Source: Clostridia bacterium (GTDB lineage Bacteria > Bacillota > Clostridia > UBA1381 > UBA9506). From it: 64,000 nt of DNA. Both the position numbers and the translations under genes were made by a program. The notes under the pieces are model-generated. The model was not told where the DNA came from, searched no databases, and was given only the letters and a program-made list of their open reading frames with translations. The DNA lies in contig JAFYVH010000016.1 in NCBI GenBank assembly GCA_017549205.1, positions 18,436 through 82,435 on the forward strand. The letters run 5' to 3'. Positions 1-7,109 of this stretch are shown here, piece by piece (the stretch's first letter is position 1; each line of letters starts with the position of its first letter).

Positions 1-937
1 CATATAACACACGGTTGATGCCGTCGACTTCGTTTGTGATGCGGTCTGTAATTTTGTGCAGCACGCTGTAAGGGATTTCTTCAATGGTGGCAGACATGGC
101 GTCAACGGTGTTGACGGCACGGATAATAGCCGGCCAACCCTCATAGCGCTTGCTGTTTTTAACGCCAACGCTCTTAAAGTCGGGCACAGCAATGAAATAT
201 TGCCATACATGCTGCGAAAGTCCGGCGTTGTCAAACTCTTCTCTTAAAATGGCATCGGCTTCACGGAGGGCGTGGAGTCTGTCACGGGTGATGGCACCCA
301 GACAACGAACACCCAAGCCGGGGCCCGGGAAGGGCTGACGGTCAACCATGTTTGTAGGCAGACCCAAAGCTTTACCTACCACTCGAACCTCGTCCTTATA
401 GAGAAGCTTAATGGGCTCAACCAGTTCAAACTGCATGTCTTCGGGCAGACCACCAACATTGTGATGGGCTTTAACGCCATCACTCTCTAAAATGTCGGGG
501 TAGATGGTGCCCTGTGCCAAAAAGTCAACATCGGTGAGCTTTTTAGCCTCTTCATCGAAAACAACAATAAATTCATTACCAATGATTTTGCGCTTTTGCT
601 CGGGATTATCGATGCCTGCCAGCTTGTCTAAAAAGCGGTCGGTGGCATCGATATAAACCAAGTTGGCATCAAGGCCGTCACGGAAGATTTTAATAACCTC
701 TTCGCTCTCGCCCTTGCGCATTAAACCATGATTAACATGAACGCAAATCAGCTGTTTGCCAATGGCTTTAATCAAAAGCGCAGCCACAACAGAGCTGTCC
801 ACGCCGCCGGATAAGGCCAGCAAAACCTTCTTGTCACCAACTTGTTCTCTGACCAAAGCAACCTGCTCGGCTATAAATTGGTCTGCCAATTCTTTTGTCT
901 CGATACGAGCCATTGATTCGGGCCGTACATTGCTCAT
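1..937 (-). CDS. guaA: GMP synthase ATP-pyrophosphatase subunit, free-standing, 3' end cut by window edge
   Basis: Translating the minus strand from 937 gives the C-terminal half of GMP synthase: an N-type ATP-pyrophosphatase with the PP-loop LLALSGGVDSSVVAALL near residue 50, then the dimerisation part (RQPFPGPGLGVRCLGAITRD) and an end reaching INRVLYD at the window edge. The enzyme adenylates XMP and aminates it to GMP. The start is well fixed: AGGAGGAATTAAC precedes the ATG, an in-frame TGA lies at 964-962, and the promoter is close upstream. The N-terminal glutamine amidotransferase domain of ordinary bacterial GuaA (about 510-525 aa) is therefore not fused here. It is not upstream either, where nagA sits. 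It could be a separate gene beyond the left edge. Roughly 10-15 residues are missing at the C-terminus. Confidence 0.9.
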   Translation of the reverse strand, partial: MSNVRPESMARIETKELADQFIAEQVALVREQVGDKKVLLALSGGVDSSVVAALLIKAIGKQLICVHVNHGLMRKGESEEVIKIFRDGLDANLVYIDATDRFLDKLAGIDNPEQKRKIIGNEFIVVFDEEAKKLTDVDFLAQGTIYPDILESDGVKAHHNVGGLPEDMQFELVEPIKLLYKDEVRVVGKALGLPTNMVDRQPFPGPGLGVRCLGAITRDRLHALREADAILREEFDNAGLSQHVWQYFIAVPDFKSVGVKNSKRYEGWPAIIRAVNTVDAMSATIEEIPYSVLHKITDRITNEVDGINRVLY

Positions 938-987
938 GTTAATTCCTCCTAAAATACTTTTTCATTCTACAAAATTTGTATGTTTCT

Positions 988-1016
988 ATTTTATCATGTT
1001 TATCGCGGTTTTACAA
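988..1016 (-). promoter_or_regulatory. SigA-type promoter of guaA
   Basis: On the minus strand a -35 TTGTAA and a -10 TAAAAT are separated by 17 bases. The -10 lies about 50 bases upstream of the guaA ATG. It suggests that guaA is transcribed separately from nagA. Confidence 0.6.
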
Positions 1017-1088
1017 TAAAAAATTACAATAAAATCAAAGACATAAAAACAAATTTTTTTGGTTGTTTTGATTGGGCAGGCTCTTGCC

Positions 1089-2162
1089 TTATAGGATTTG
1101 CTTGCCTTTATAAAAAACATGGCGCAGGGATAAGTCTTCATTTAAAACAACAATGTCGGCATCTTTGCCCTCATCAAGGCTGCCGATTGCGTTTTCCATG
1201 CCGATGGCCCGTGCCGGCGTTAAGGTCGCCATTTTAACGGCATCGGCCAAAGGAATGCCAAAGCCTACAGCACGGCGCACCGCATCATATAAGGTGATGG
1301 TGCTGCCGGCCAAGCGTCCGTCAGCCAAGCGTGCCTGACTGTTTTTAACAAAAACATCCAAACCGCCTAAAGTATATTCGCCATCATCTAAGCCGGTGGG
1401 GCTGATGGCATCGCTGATGAGGATCATTCTGTCCGTGCCCAAAAGATGATACAGCATGCGAACAATGGCAGGATGCAAATGAATGCCATCGCAAATCACT
1501 TCACAGAAAACACTTTCGTTATCCAGTGCCGCGCCCACAAGACCGGGCTCTCTGTGCTCTAAAGGCGGGCAACCATTAAAAATGTGGGTAATCTGGGTGG
1601 CGCCAGCCGCAAAGCCTTTGCTTGCGGTTTCATAATCGGCGGTGCTGTGACCTAAAGAAACTTTAATGCCCATGTCACAAACAGCAGAAATGGCATCCAG
1701 GTTTTGGTCAACCTCCGGGGCAATGGTGGTCATCACAACCCGGTCTTTCACCTGTTTTAAAAAGGCAAGGTCAACGCCACGGATTTTTTCAGCCACATGG
1801 GCCCCGCGCTTGGGAATGGAAATGTAAGGACCCTCTAAATTTAAGCCCACAGCCTTTTTAAGCTTGTCCATAGCATATAAAATGCGGTCATGGGTATCAG
1901 TAACGGTGGTGGGGATAAAGGTGGTAACACCCTTTTCCAATAAAAACTGCTGCCAACGGTCAAAATCCACATCGTCGCTATTGGCCTCAAAACCCAAAAC
2001 ACCATGAGTATGTATATCAATAAATCCGGGGACAACATAAGCGCCGCCTGCGTCAATCACTTCGCCGCCTACAGCTGTTTTTTGAATGTGCTCGTCAAAA
2101 AACAGAGAGCCTTCAGAAAATGAAAAATCCGGACCTAAGATTTTTGCGTTTTTTAATTCCAT
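1089..2162 (-). CDS. nagA: N-acetylglucosamine-6-phosphate deacetylase
   Basis: The 357-residue protein is a cytoplasmic amidohydrolase that removes acetate from GlcNAc-6-phosphate, feeding amino-sugar catabolism and cell-wall recycling. Visible family marks are the metal-site HTHG after PGFIDI (about residue 50), NLEGPYI, the SLGHSTADY segment, THIFN, and the catalytic-Asp region LISDAISPTG. The true start is the second Met: the sequence AAAGGAG lies 9 bases upstream of the ATG at 2162, while the upstream in-frame Met has no such site. No nagB or PTS gene is nearby. An MFS transporter is divergent from it and may supply the substrate, which is inference. Confidence 0.93.
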   Translation of the reverse strand: MELKNAKILGPDFSFSEGSLFFDEHIQKTAVGGEVIDAGGAYVVPGFIDIHTHGVLGFEANSDDVDFDRWQQFLLEKGVTTFIPTTVTDTHDRILYAMDKLKKAVGLNLEGPYISIPKRGAHVAEKIRGVDLAFLKQVKDRVVMTTIAPEVDQNLDAISAVCDMGIKVSLGHSTADYETASKGFAAGATQITHIFNGCPPLEHREPGLVGAALDNESVFCEVICDGIHLHPAIVRMLYHLLGTDRMILISDAISPTGLDDGEYTLGGLDVFVKNSQARLADGRLAGSTITLYDAVRRAVGFGIPLADAVKMATLTPARAIGMENAIGSLDEGKDADIVVLNEDLSLRHVFYKGKQIL

Positions 2163-2196
2163 AAAAAAGCATCTCCTTTCACTTTTTTTCAATTAT

Positions 2197-2225
2197 ATTG
2201 TATCACAAAGTCAGTAAAAAAGCAA
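2197..2225 (-). promoter_or_regulatory. SigA-type promoter of nagA
   Basis: On the minus strand a -35 TTGCTT and a -10 TACAAT are 17 bases apart, 35 bases upstream of the nagA start. A 12-bp AT palindrome (TTAATTAATTAA, 2249-2260) lies between this promoter and the divergent promoter of the transporter and could be an operator. Confidence 0.65.
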
Positions 2226-2274
2226 ACGGTTTTGCCGCCTTAAATAAATTAATTAATTAAATCCTTGAAAGTGG

Positions 2275-2303
2275 TTGCTTTTCATAATTAACTATTGTAT
2301 AAT
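2275..2303 (+). promoter_or_regulatory. SigA-type promoter of the MFS transporter gene
   Basis: A -35 TTGCTT and a perfect -10 TATAAT are separated by 17 bases, about 50 bases upstream of the ATG. It is divergent from the nagA promoter. Confidence 0.7.
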
Positions 2304-2351
2304 TAAAGCGAAATTTTTGAAAAGCAGGGGAACTTTTAAGGGGAGAGCGCC

Positions 2352-3596
2352 ATGTCAAAGCTACATCAAGAGGAAAAAGATAATATTTTACTGTTTGTGG
2401 CCGCCTGGCTGGTTTACATGCTGACCAGCGTGACCAAAAGCAACTATACCGCTTCCGTTGCTTACATTGTCAGCCGTGGCTTGTTCACTAAGGCCGAATC
2501 CGGTGCTGTTGCCGCTGCGTTTTATATTTTTTATGGTATCGGGCAGATGTTTGGCGGACGCATGGTTGACCGCTATTCACCCTATGGGCTCATGACCTTA
2601 GGCGTTGCCAGTGCCCTTGTGACCAATTTGGTGCTGTGCTTCACGACATATTATCCCGTTGTGATTGTGGTCTGGAGCCTTAGCGGCATTATGCAGTTTG
2701 GACTCTGGCCCGGCGTTTGTCGGATTATGGCCACTGATGTTTTTCCTGAATTCAGGCAAAAGGCAAACCTTTATTTGCAGTATGCAATACCGGTGAGTCA
2801 GCTTGTCAGCTATTTGGCTGCCATGTTTATTTTAGAAAACTTTGGCTGGAGTGCCATGTTTGGTCTTTCCACAGGCTTAATGGTGGCACTTTTGGTTTTG
2901 TGGTTGTGTGTACAAAAAAGAAGACCGACAGAGGCGACAGATATTGGCAGAATAAGCAAAAAAGCGCCCGAGGCAAAAAGCCCAAAAGGGTTTTTGCCCC
3001 TGCTTCTTTCCAGCGGCATGCTGCTTCTTGCCATAACAGCCTTTGGCACAACGGTGCTCACCATTGGTGCGTCGGTGTGGATTCCCACTATGCTTATGGA
3101 AAGCTATTCCGTTTCATCCGCCTGGGCCAGCCTGCAATCTGTTTTTCTCATCCTTGTGCAAATGGTGGGGCTTGCAGGTATATATCATTTTGCCAAAAGG
3201 GTTAAAAATCCCGCTCTTGCCATGATGGCTTTGTTTATTGTTAGTCTTGTTCCTTTATTCGTTTTACGATTCATCGGCACAATTCCTTTGTTTGTTGCCG
3301 TTGCCATGCTAGCCTTTATGATGATGCTCATTAAGATTAGCAACTATTTTGATGTGCAGGTCACCCTTTATTTTGCGCGCTATGGCTATAGCGGCACCTT
3401 TGCGGGACTGAAAAACGCCCTGTCTTCTTTAGGTGTTGTAGCGGCCAGCGGCGGTTTTGGCATTTTAGCCGAAAAATTTGGATGGGGCGCCATCACATTG
3501 AGTTGGCTCATTATAGGATTTGTTTTAATTATGTGTTGCATTCAACCCATTTTGCAATGGAAAAAGTATTTTGGTGCGGCAGAAGTCAATAAATAA
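2352..3596 (+). CDS. MFS transporter, organophosphate-antiporter-like
   Basis: The 414-residue protein has about 12 hydrophobic segments and the layout of the major facilitator superfamily: an N-terminal six-helix half, a basic middle loop near residues 190-215 (VQKRRP then KKAPEAKSPKG) and a second half. The loop between helices 2 and 3 reads GGRMVDRYSP, the usual MFS motif A position. The GLWPGVCRIMA segment in helix 4 resembles the organophosphate:phosphate antiporter family (GlpT/UhpT), so a sugar- or polyol-phosphate is a reasonable guess, not shown. The start has AAGGGGAG upstream. Divergence from nagA suggests a role with amino sugars. It ends at a bidirectional terminator shared with the deacetylase gene. 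Confidence 0.8.
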   Translation: MSKLHQEEKDNILLFVAAWLVYMLTSVTKSNYTASVAYIVSRGLFTKAESGAVAAAFYIFYGIGQMFGGRMVDRYSPYGLMTLGVASALVTNLVLCFTTYYPVVIVVWSLSGIMQFGLWPGVCRIMATDVFPEFRQKANLYLQYAIPVSQLVSYLAAMFILENFGWSAMFGLSTGLMVALLVLWLCVQKRRPTEATDIGRISKKAPEAKSPKGFLPLLLSSGMLLLAITAFGTTVLTIGASVWIPTMLMESYSVSSAWASLQSVFLILVQMVGLAGIYHFAKRVKNPALAMMALFIVSLVPLFVLRFIGTIPLFVAVAMLAFMMMLIKISNYFDVQVTLYFARYGYSGTFAGLKNALSSLGVVAASGGFGILAEKFGWGAITLSWLIIGFVLIMCCIQPILQWKKYFGAAEVNK

Positions 3597-3615
3597 AAAT
3601 TGATTACATAGAAAG

Positions 3616-3648
3616 AAAACGGCTCCCTTAAATAAAGGGAGCCGTTTT
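3616..3648. terminator. Bidirectional intrinsic terminator between convergent genes
   Basis: A 14-bp perfect inverted repeat (arms 3616-3629 and 3635-3648, core CGGCTCCCTT/AAGGGAGCCG) has A/T runs at both outer ends, so it can stop transcription from both the transporter gene and the deacetylase gene. Confidence 0.85.
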
Positions 3649-3651
3649 GCA

Positions 3652-4503
3652 TTAAGAGACGGGACTGTCCTCCGGTGCTTGCAAAGGTTCCTCCGGCGGG
3701 GTATTTTCCATTGTCGCATCTTCCGGCGTTTTGGTTTTTGCCGCTATTTGTGTGCCCTGGCTGTTAATGGAGGTTGGCTCCGGCAGCAAAAGCTCGGTTG
3801 CTGTTACAAAGCGATAGCCCTCCTCCTGCAGCTTTTTAATAATTTGGGGCAGGGCGGCAGGGGTGTTTTTGGCGCCGTTGTGAAAAAGCATGACAGACCC
3901 GGGCTTTACCCGTTTTAAAACCCTTGTTACAATGTCTTGTGTGTCTAAATCTTTCCAATCAAGGCTATCCACATCCCACTGCAGTGTTTTGTGCCCAAGC
4001 TCTTGGGCAGCACGGATGACGGTGTTGTTATATTCGCCGTAAGGCCCACGAAAAAGAGTTGGTCGCACACCGGTGACGGCCTCAATCTTGTCAGCACAGC
4101 CAGCAATTTCTTCTTTAACTTTTTGGGTAGAAAGCTGATTGATGTGAGGGTGTGTGTCAGAGTGGTTCATAATCTCGTGACCCTTGTCGGCAAACTTTTT
4201 CACAGAATTTGGGTATTTTTCAACCCAACTGCCCACCATAAAAAAGGTAGCTTTCACCTGATAGGTATCTAAAATTTCAATCAGCTGGTCGGTGTCGGCA
4301 TCGTCCCAGGCAGCATCAAAGGTCAGAGCGCAAACCTTTTCGTCGCCCCGGTCAACATTGTAAATAGGCAACAAGCGCTCGGTCATCTCTTCATTAAAAA
4401 CCGATGTTGCAGCATTTGAACTGAAAAAAAAAGTCAAAACAGCACAGAGGAGCAAGGCGCCATAAGCAAATAGCATTTTCTTGTTAACAACCAGAATTCT
4501 CAT
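3652..4503 (-). CDS. Membrane-anchored polysaccharide deacetylase (NodB/CE4 domain, PdaB-like)
   Basis: The protein has 283 residues from the ATG at 4503, which is preceded by AGAAAGG. After an N-terminal membrane segment or signal (about residues 8-27) comes a complete NodB fold: motif 1 CALTFDAAWDD, motif 2 NHSDTHPH with the metal histidines, motif 3 FRGPYGEYN, motif 4 LQWDVDSLDW and motif 5 VMLFHNG. The AAWD form of motif 1 is typical of the PdaB/spore-type deacetylases rather than the TFDDG form. The likely substrate is peptidoglycan or another N-acetylated surface glycan outside the membrane. The last 45 residues are a Pro/Glu/Thr-rich tail of unknown role. The gene is preceded by an unusual structured gap (4528-4680). 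Confidence 0.9.
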   Translation of the reverse strand: MRILVVNKKMLFAYGALLLCAVLTFFFSSNAATSVFNEEMTERLLPIYNVDRGDEKVCALTFDAAWDDADTDQLIEILDTYQVKATFFMVGSWVEKYPNSVKKFADKGHEIMNHSDTHPHINQLSTQKVKEEIAGCADKIEAVTGVRPTLFRGPYGEYNNTVIRAAQELGHKTLQWDVDSLDWKDLDTQDIVTRVLKRVKPGSVMLFHNGAKNTPAALPQIIKKLQEEGYRFVTATELLLPEPTSINSQGTQIAAKTKTPEDATMENTPPEEPLQAPEDSPVS

Positions 4504-4527
4504 GATTTCATAGCCTTTCTGGCTCAC

Positions 4528-4680
4528 AAAAATAAAAGCCGGCAGAACGAAAGATGCGTTGCATTTTTATCCGACGGCATAACGCTCTCGCCGTGAGCCC
4601 GGCGGGGCATCTGTTACCATGTATATGCTGCAAGGGAAAGGAGTATGCTCTTAGAGAGGAGCGACTCTGTCCGCTCGATA
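4528..4680. other. Structured, GC-rich intergenic segment; possible small RNA or leader
   Basis: This gap has no ORF worth calling and is richer in G and C than the flanking spacers. On the plus strand it could fold: TTTTTATC (4564-4571) pairs with GATAAAAA (4677-4684), CGCTC (4583-4587) with GAGCG (4659-4663), and GCCC (4597-4600) with GGGC (4605-4608). A strong terminator follows at 4681-4721. Read the other way it would be the 5' leader of the deacetylase gene, where GGCTCAC (4595-4601 region) can pair with GTGAGCC just before the ribosome site. I could not match it to a riboswitch, SRP RNA, tmRNA or RNase P consensus that I know. 6S RNA cannot be excluded. Confidence 0.35.
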
Positions 4681-4721
4681 AAAAAACACGCTTTTTCCCT
4701 TATGGAAAAAGCGTGTTTTTT
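4681..4721. terminator. Strong terminator at the end of the paaK-ior operon
   Basis: An 18-bp hairpin (arms 4681-4698 and 4704-4721, core ACACGC/GCGTGT) is flanked by A and T runs on both sides. It is 22 bases past the stop of the last gene of the minus-strand operon, and would also terminate a plus-strand RNA from 4528-4680. Confidence 0.85.
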
Positions 4722-4743
4722 ATTGTTTGATTTATTCCGTAGT

Positions 4744-6012
4744 TTACTGCGCTAAAACCTTGTCCAAGGCGCAGAGCAGGGCCACTTTTGCACTTTCATA
4801 GGTCAGGCCGCCTTGCAGATAAACCGCAAAAGGCTCACGGATGGGTGCATCGGCCGAGATTTCAATGCTGGCGCCTGAAACAAAGGTACCGGCAGCCATA
4901 ATAACCGGGCTTTCATAGCCGGGCATATCCCAGGGCTCAGGGCAAACCTGACTGTCAATGGGGGAGCCTTTTTGAATGCCCTGGCAAAAAGCACAAACCT
5001 TTTCGGCACTACCTAACCGAATGGCCTGAATAATGTCGGTGCGCAGACTATCGGCTGTGGGGCAAACATCATAGCCGGCAAGTTCAAAAACCCGGGCTGC
5101 CAAAGCAGCGGATTTTAAGCTTTGCATAACCGTGTGAGGCGCTAAAAACAACCCCTGGAAAAAGAGACGATTCACCCCTAAGGTTGCACCCACCTCACCG
5201 CCAATGCCGGGGGAGGTTAAACGGGCGGCTGCCATCTCCACCAAGTCGCGGCGACCGGCAATATAGCCACCCGTAGGTGCCAGGCCGCCACCGGGATTTT
5301 TAATGAGCGAGCCGGCCATTAAGTCGGCACCAACAGCAGTTGGCTCTTTTTCTTCAACAAATTCGCCATAGCAATTATCCACCATGCAAATCACATCGGG
5401 ACGAATATTTTTAATAAAGTCAATGAGCTCTTTAAGGTCACAAATGGAAAGGGATTTGCGCCAAGCATAGCCTTTTGATCGCTGCATGGCCACCATTTTA
5501 ACAGAGGGGTCAAGGGCGGCTTTAATGGCATCATAATCCGGCGAGCCGTCAAAAAGCAGAGGCACAACCTTGCTTTTCACACCCCAATCTGCCAAAGAGC
5601 CACTCCCTGCCTCTCCCCGCAGACCCACAACCTCTTCTAAGGTGTCATAGGGTGTGTCGGTGGCAAAGAGCACCGTGTCGCCCGGGCGCAAAACGCCAAA
5701 AAAGCAGGCGGCAAGGGCATGGGTTCCCGAAACAATCTGCTGACGGACCAAAGCGGCCTCAGCGCCAAAAACCGAGGCATAAATCCGATCTAAAGCGTCA
5801 CGGCCGGCATCATCATAGCCATAGCCGGTGGTACCTAACAGGTGTCGCTCGCTAACGCCCTCTTCATGAAAGGCAGCAAGCACCTTTGCCTGATTGGCCT
5901 CAGCCAGCGCTTCAAATCGACGAAAAGGCTCAGTCATATCCTCTTCAGCCCGCCGCAAAAGAGCAATGGCTTGGTCGCTGATGCCGTAGGCATTTTTCAT
6001 AATCTGATTCAT
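4744..6012 (-). CDS. PLP-dependent enzyme of the methionine gamma-lyase / YnbB ('aluminium resistance') family
   Basis: A fold-type I PLP protein of 422 residues. SLIKNPGGGLAPTGGYI (about residues 233-249) carries the presumed Schiff-base lysine; QQIVSGTHAL and DNCYGEFVE are other conserved blocks of this clostridial/bacillar family. Family members are annotated as cystathionine beta-lyase or methionine gamma-lyase-like but most have no proven substrate. The start is taken as the ATG at 6012, overlapping the ACT gene's stop (TGATG), which implies translational coupling; a TTG one codon earlier is also possible. It is the last gene of the operon with iorAB and paaK, so its amino-acid substrate may be tied to that pathway (inference). 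Confidence 0.85.
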   Translation of the reverse strand: MNQIMKNAYGISDQAIALLRRAEEDMTEPFRRFEALAEANQAKVLAAFHEEGVSERHLLGTTGYGYDDAGRDALDRIYASVFGAEAALVRQQIVSGTHALAACFFGVLRPGDTVLFATDTPYDTLEEVVGLRGEAGSGSLADWGVKSKVVPLLFDGSPDYDAIKAALDPSVKMVAMQRSKGYAWRKSLSICDLKELIDFIKNIRPDVICMVDNCYGEFVEEKEPTAVGADLMAGSLIKNPGGGLAPTGGYIAGRRDLVEMAAARLTSPGIGGEVGATLGVNRLFFQGLFLAPHTVMQSLKSAALAARVFELAGYDVCPTADSLRTDIIQAIRLGSAEKVCAFCQGIQKGSPIDSQVCPEPWDMPGYESPVIMAAGTFVSGASIEISADAPIREPFAVYLQGGLTYESAKVALLCALDKVLAQ

Positions 6013-6446
6013 CAAAGTGTATATACTTCCTTTGCTGACAAAACGCGAACGCCGCCATTTGTGAAAGCTTTTTCAGCAGCGTCAGCATTGTCTGTTTTCA
6101 TAATAACATAGGCTTCGTTTTCTTTTTTGCTAACGAAGGCATAGAGATACTCAAGGGCAACATCGTTATCTCTTAAAAGACACAGAGCCTTATTGAGTCC
6201 CGAGGGTTCATCATTAATTTCTACAACGATGACCTCGGTTGATTTAACCATAATGTCTTGTTTTTCTAAAATTGCAACTGCTTTTTCCGGGTCCTGCACA
6301 ATCATTCTGAGAATGCCGAAATCGGTGGTGTCGGCAATAGACAGCGCACGAATGTTAATGCCGCCTTCTGCCAGTGCAGTGGTAATCTTAGAGAGCTTAC
6401 CTCTGGCATTTTCTACAAATACAGAAATTTGTTTAACTCGTTCCAT
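6012..6446 (-). CDS. Tandem ACT-domain protein, amino-acid sensor of the paaK/ior cluster
   Basis: The 144-residue protein is two ACT domains back to back (about residues 1-70 and 72-144; the first begins KQISVFVENARGKLSKI with the ligand-loop GGINIRALSI). ACT domains bind small molecules, commonly amino acids, at dimer interfaces. Proteins of this exact type accompany phenylacetate-CoA ligase and indolepyruvate oxidoreductase genes in many Clostridia and archaea. There is no DNA-binding or catalytic domain. Its stop overlaps the following gene. AGAAAGG precedes the ATG. Confidence 0.9.
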   Translation of the reverse strand: MERVKQISVFVENARGKLSKITTALAEGGINIRALSIADTTDFGILRMIVQDPEKAVAILEKQDIMVKSTEVIVVEINDEPSGLNKALCLLRDNDVALEYLYAFVSKKENEAYVIMKTDNADAAEKAFTNGGVRVLSAKEVYTL

Positions 6447-6494
6447 AATGATTCCGTCCTTTCTTATATTAAAAATAAAAGAGAAATCTACATT

Positions 6495-7058
6495 TTATTG
6501 CTCATATCCCAATGCAAAGGCCTTTTGGTTTAACTCCAAAAACTTTGCGGGAACAGCGTCCACAAGAGCACCCTCCCAGATTTCTTTAGAAAGGGGAGAG
6601 TTTTTTGCCATAACGCCGATTAAAGCCACATTCACAGCCTTAATGTTGCCGGCTTGCTTCGCAAGTTCCAAGGCATCGCAGGTAATGATGTTAATGCCTT
6701 TTTCTTCAATAGTTTTGGTTATGTTCTCAGGATATGACATAGCACCTGTAATAACCGGCATGGGATTGGTTTTTTGGGTGTTCACAATCATCACGCCGTC
6801 TTTTTTCAAATAGGGCAGGCTGCGATAAGCCTCAAGCTCTTCAAAGGCAATAATCATGTCGGCTTCGCCTTTTTCAATGACGGGAGAATCCACACGGTCA
6901 CCATATTTAACATAGGTTACCACGCTGCCGCCCCGCTGGCTCATGCCGTGAACCTCAGATAATTTAACTTGTTTACCGGCGCGCATAGCAGCGGCACCTA
7001 AAATGCGACTGGCAAGGAGTGTACCCTGTCCGCCAACGCCTACAATCATAATATTCAT
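6495..7058 (-). CDS. iorB: Indolepyruvate:ferredoxin oxidoreductase beta subunit
   Basis: The 187-residue protein is the gamma-type domain of 2-oxoacid:ferredoxin oxidoreductases, starting NIMIVGVGGQGTLLASRIL with the glycine-rich loop, followed by SEVHGMSQRGGSVVTYV. With IorA it oxidises aryl-pyruvates from Trp, Phe and Tyr transamination to aryl-acetyl-CoA, reducing ferredoxin. The ATG at 7058 has GGAGG 7 bases upstream; the in-frame start 7 codons earlier overlaps that site and is rejected. It lies 51 bases after iorA. Confidence 0.93.
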   Translation of the reverse strand: MNIMIVGVGGQGTLLASRILGAAAMRAGKQVKLSEVHGMSQRGGSVVTYVKYGDRVDSPVIEKGEADMIIAFEELEAYRSLPYLKKDGVMIVNTQKTNPMPVITGAMSYPENITKTIEEKGINIITCDALELAKQAGNIKAVNVALIGVMAKNSPLSKEIWEGALVDAVPAKFLELNQKAFALGYEQ

Positions 7059-7109
7059 AAAAACCTCCATCCGCCCCAAAGGGAGCGCTGTGTTATTTTA
7101 AGCAAAGCT

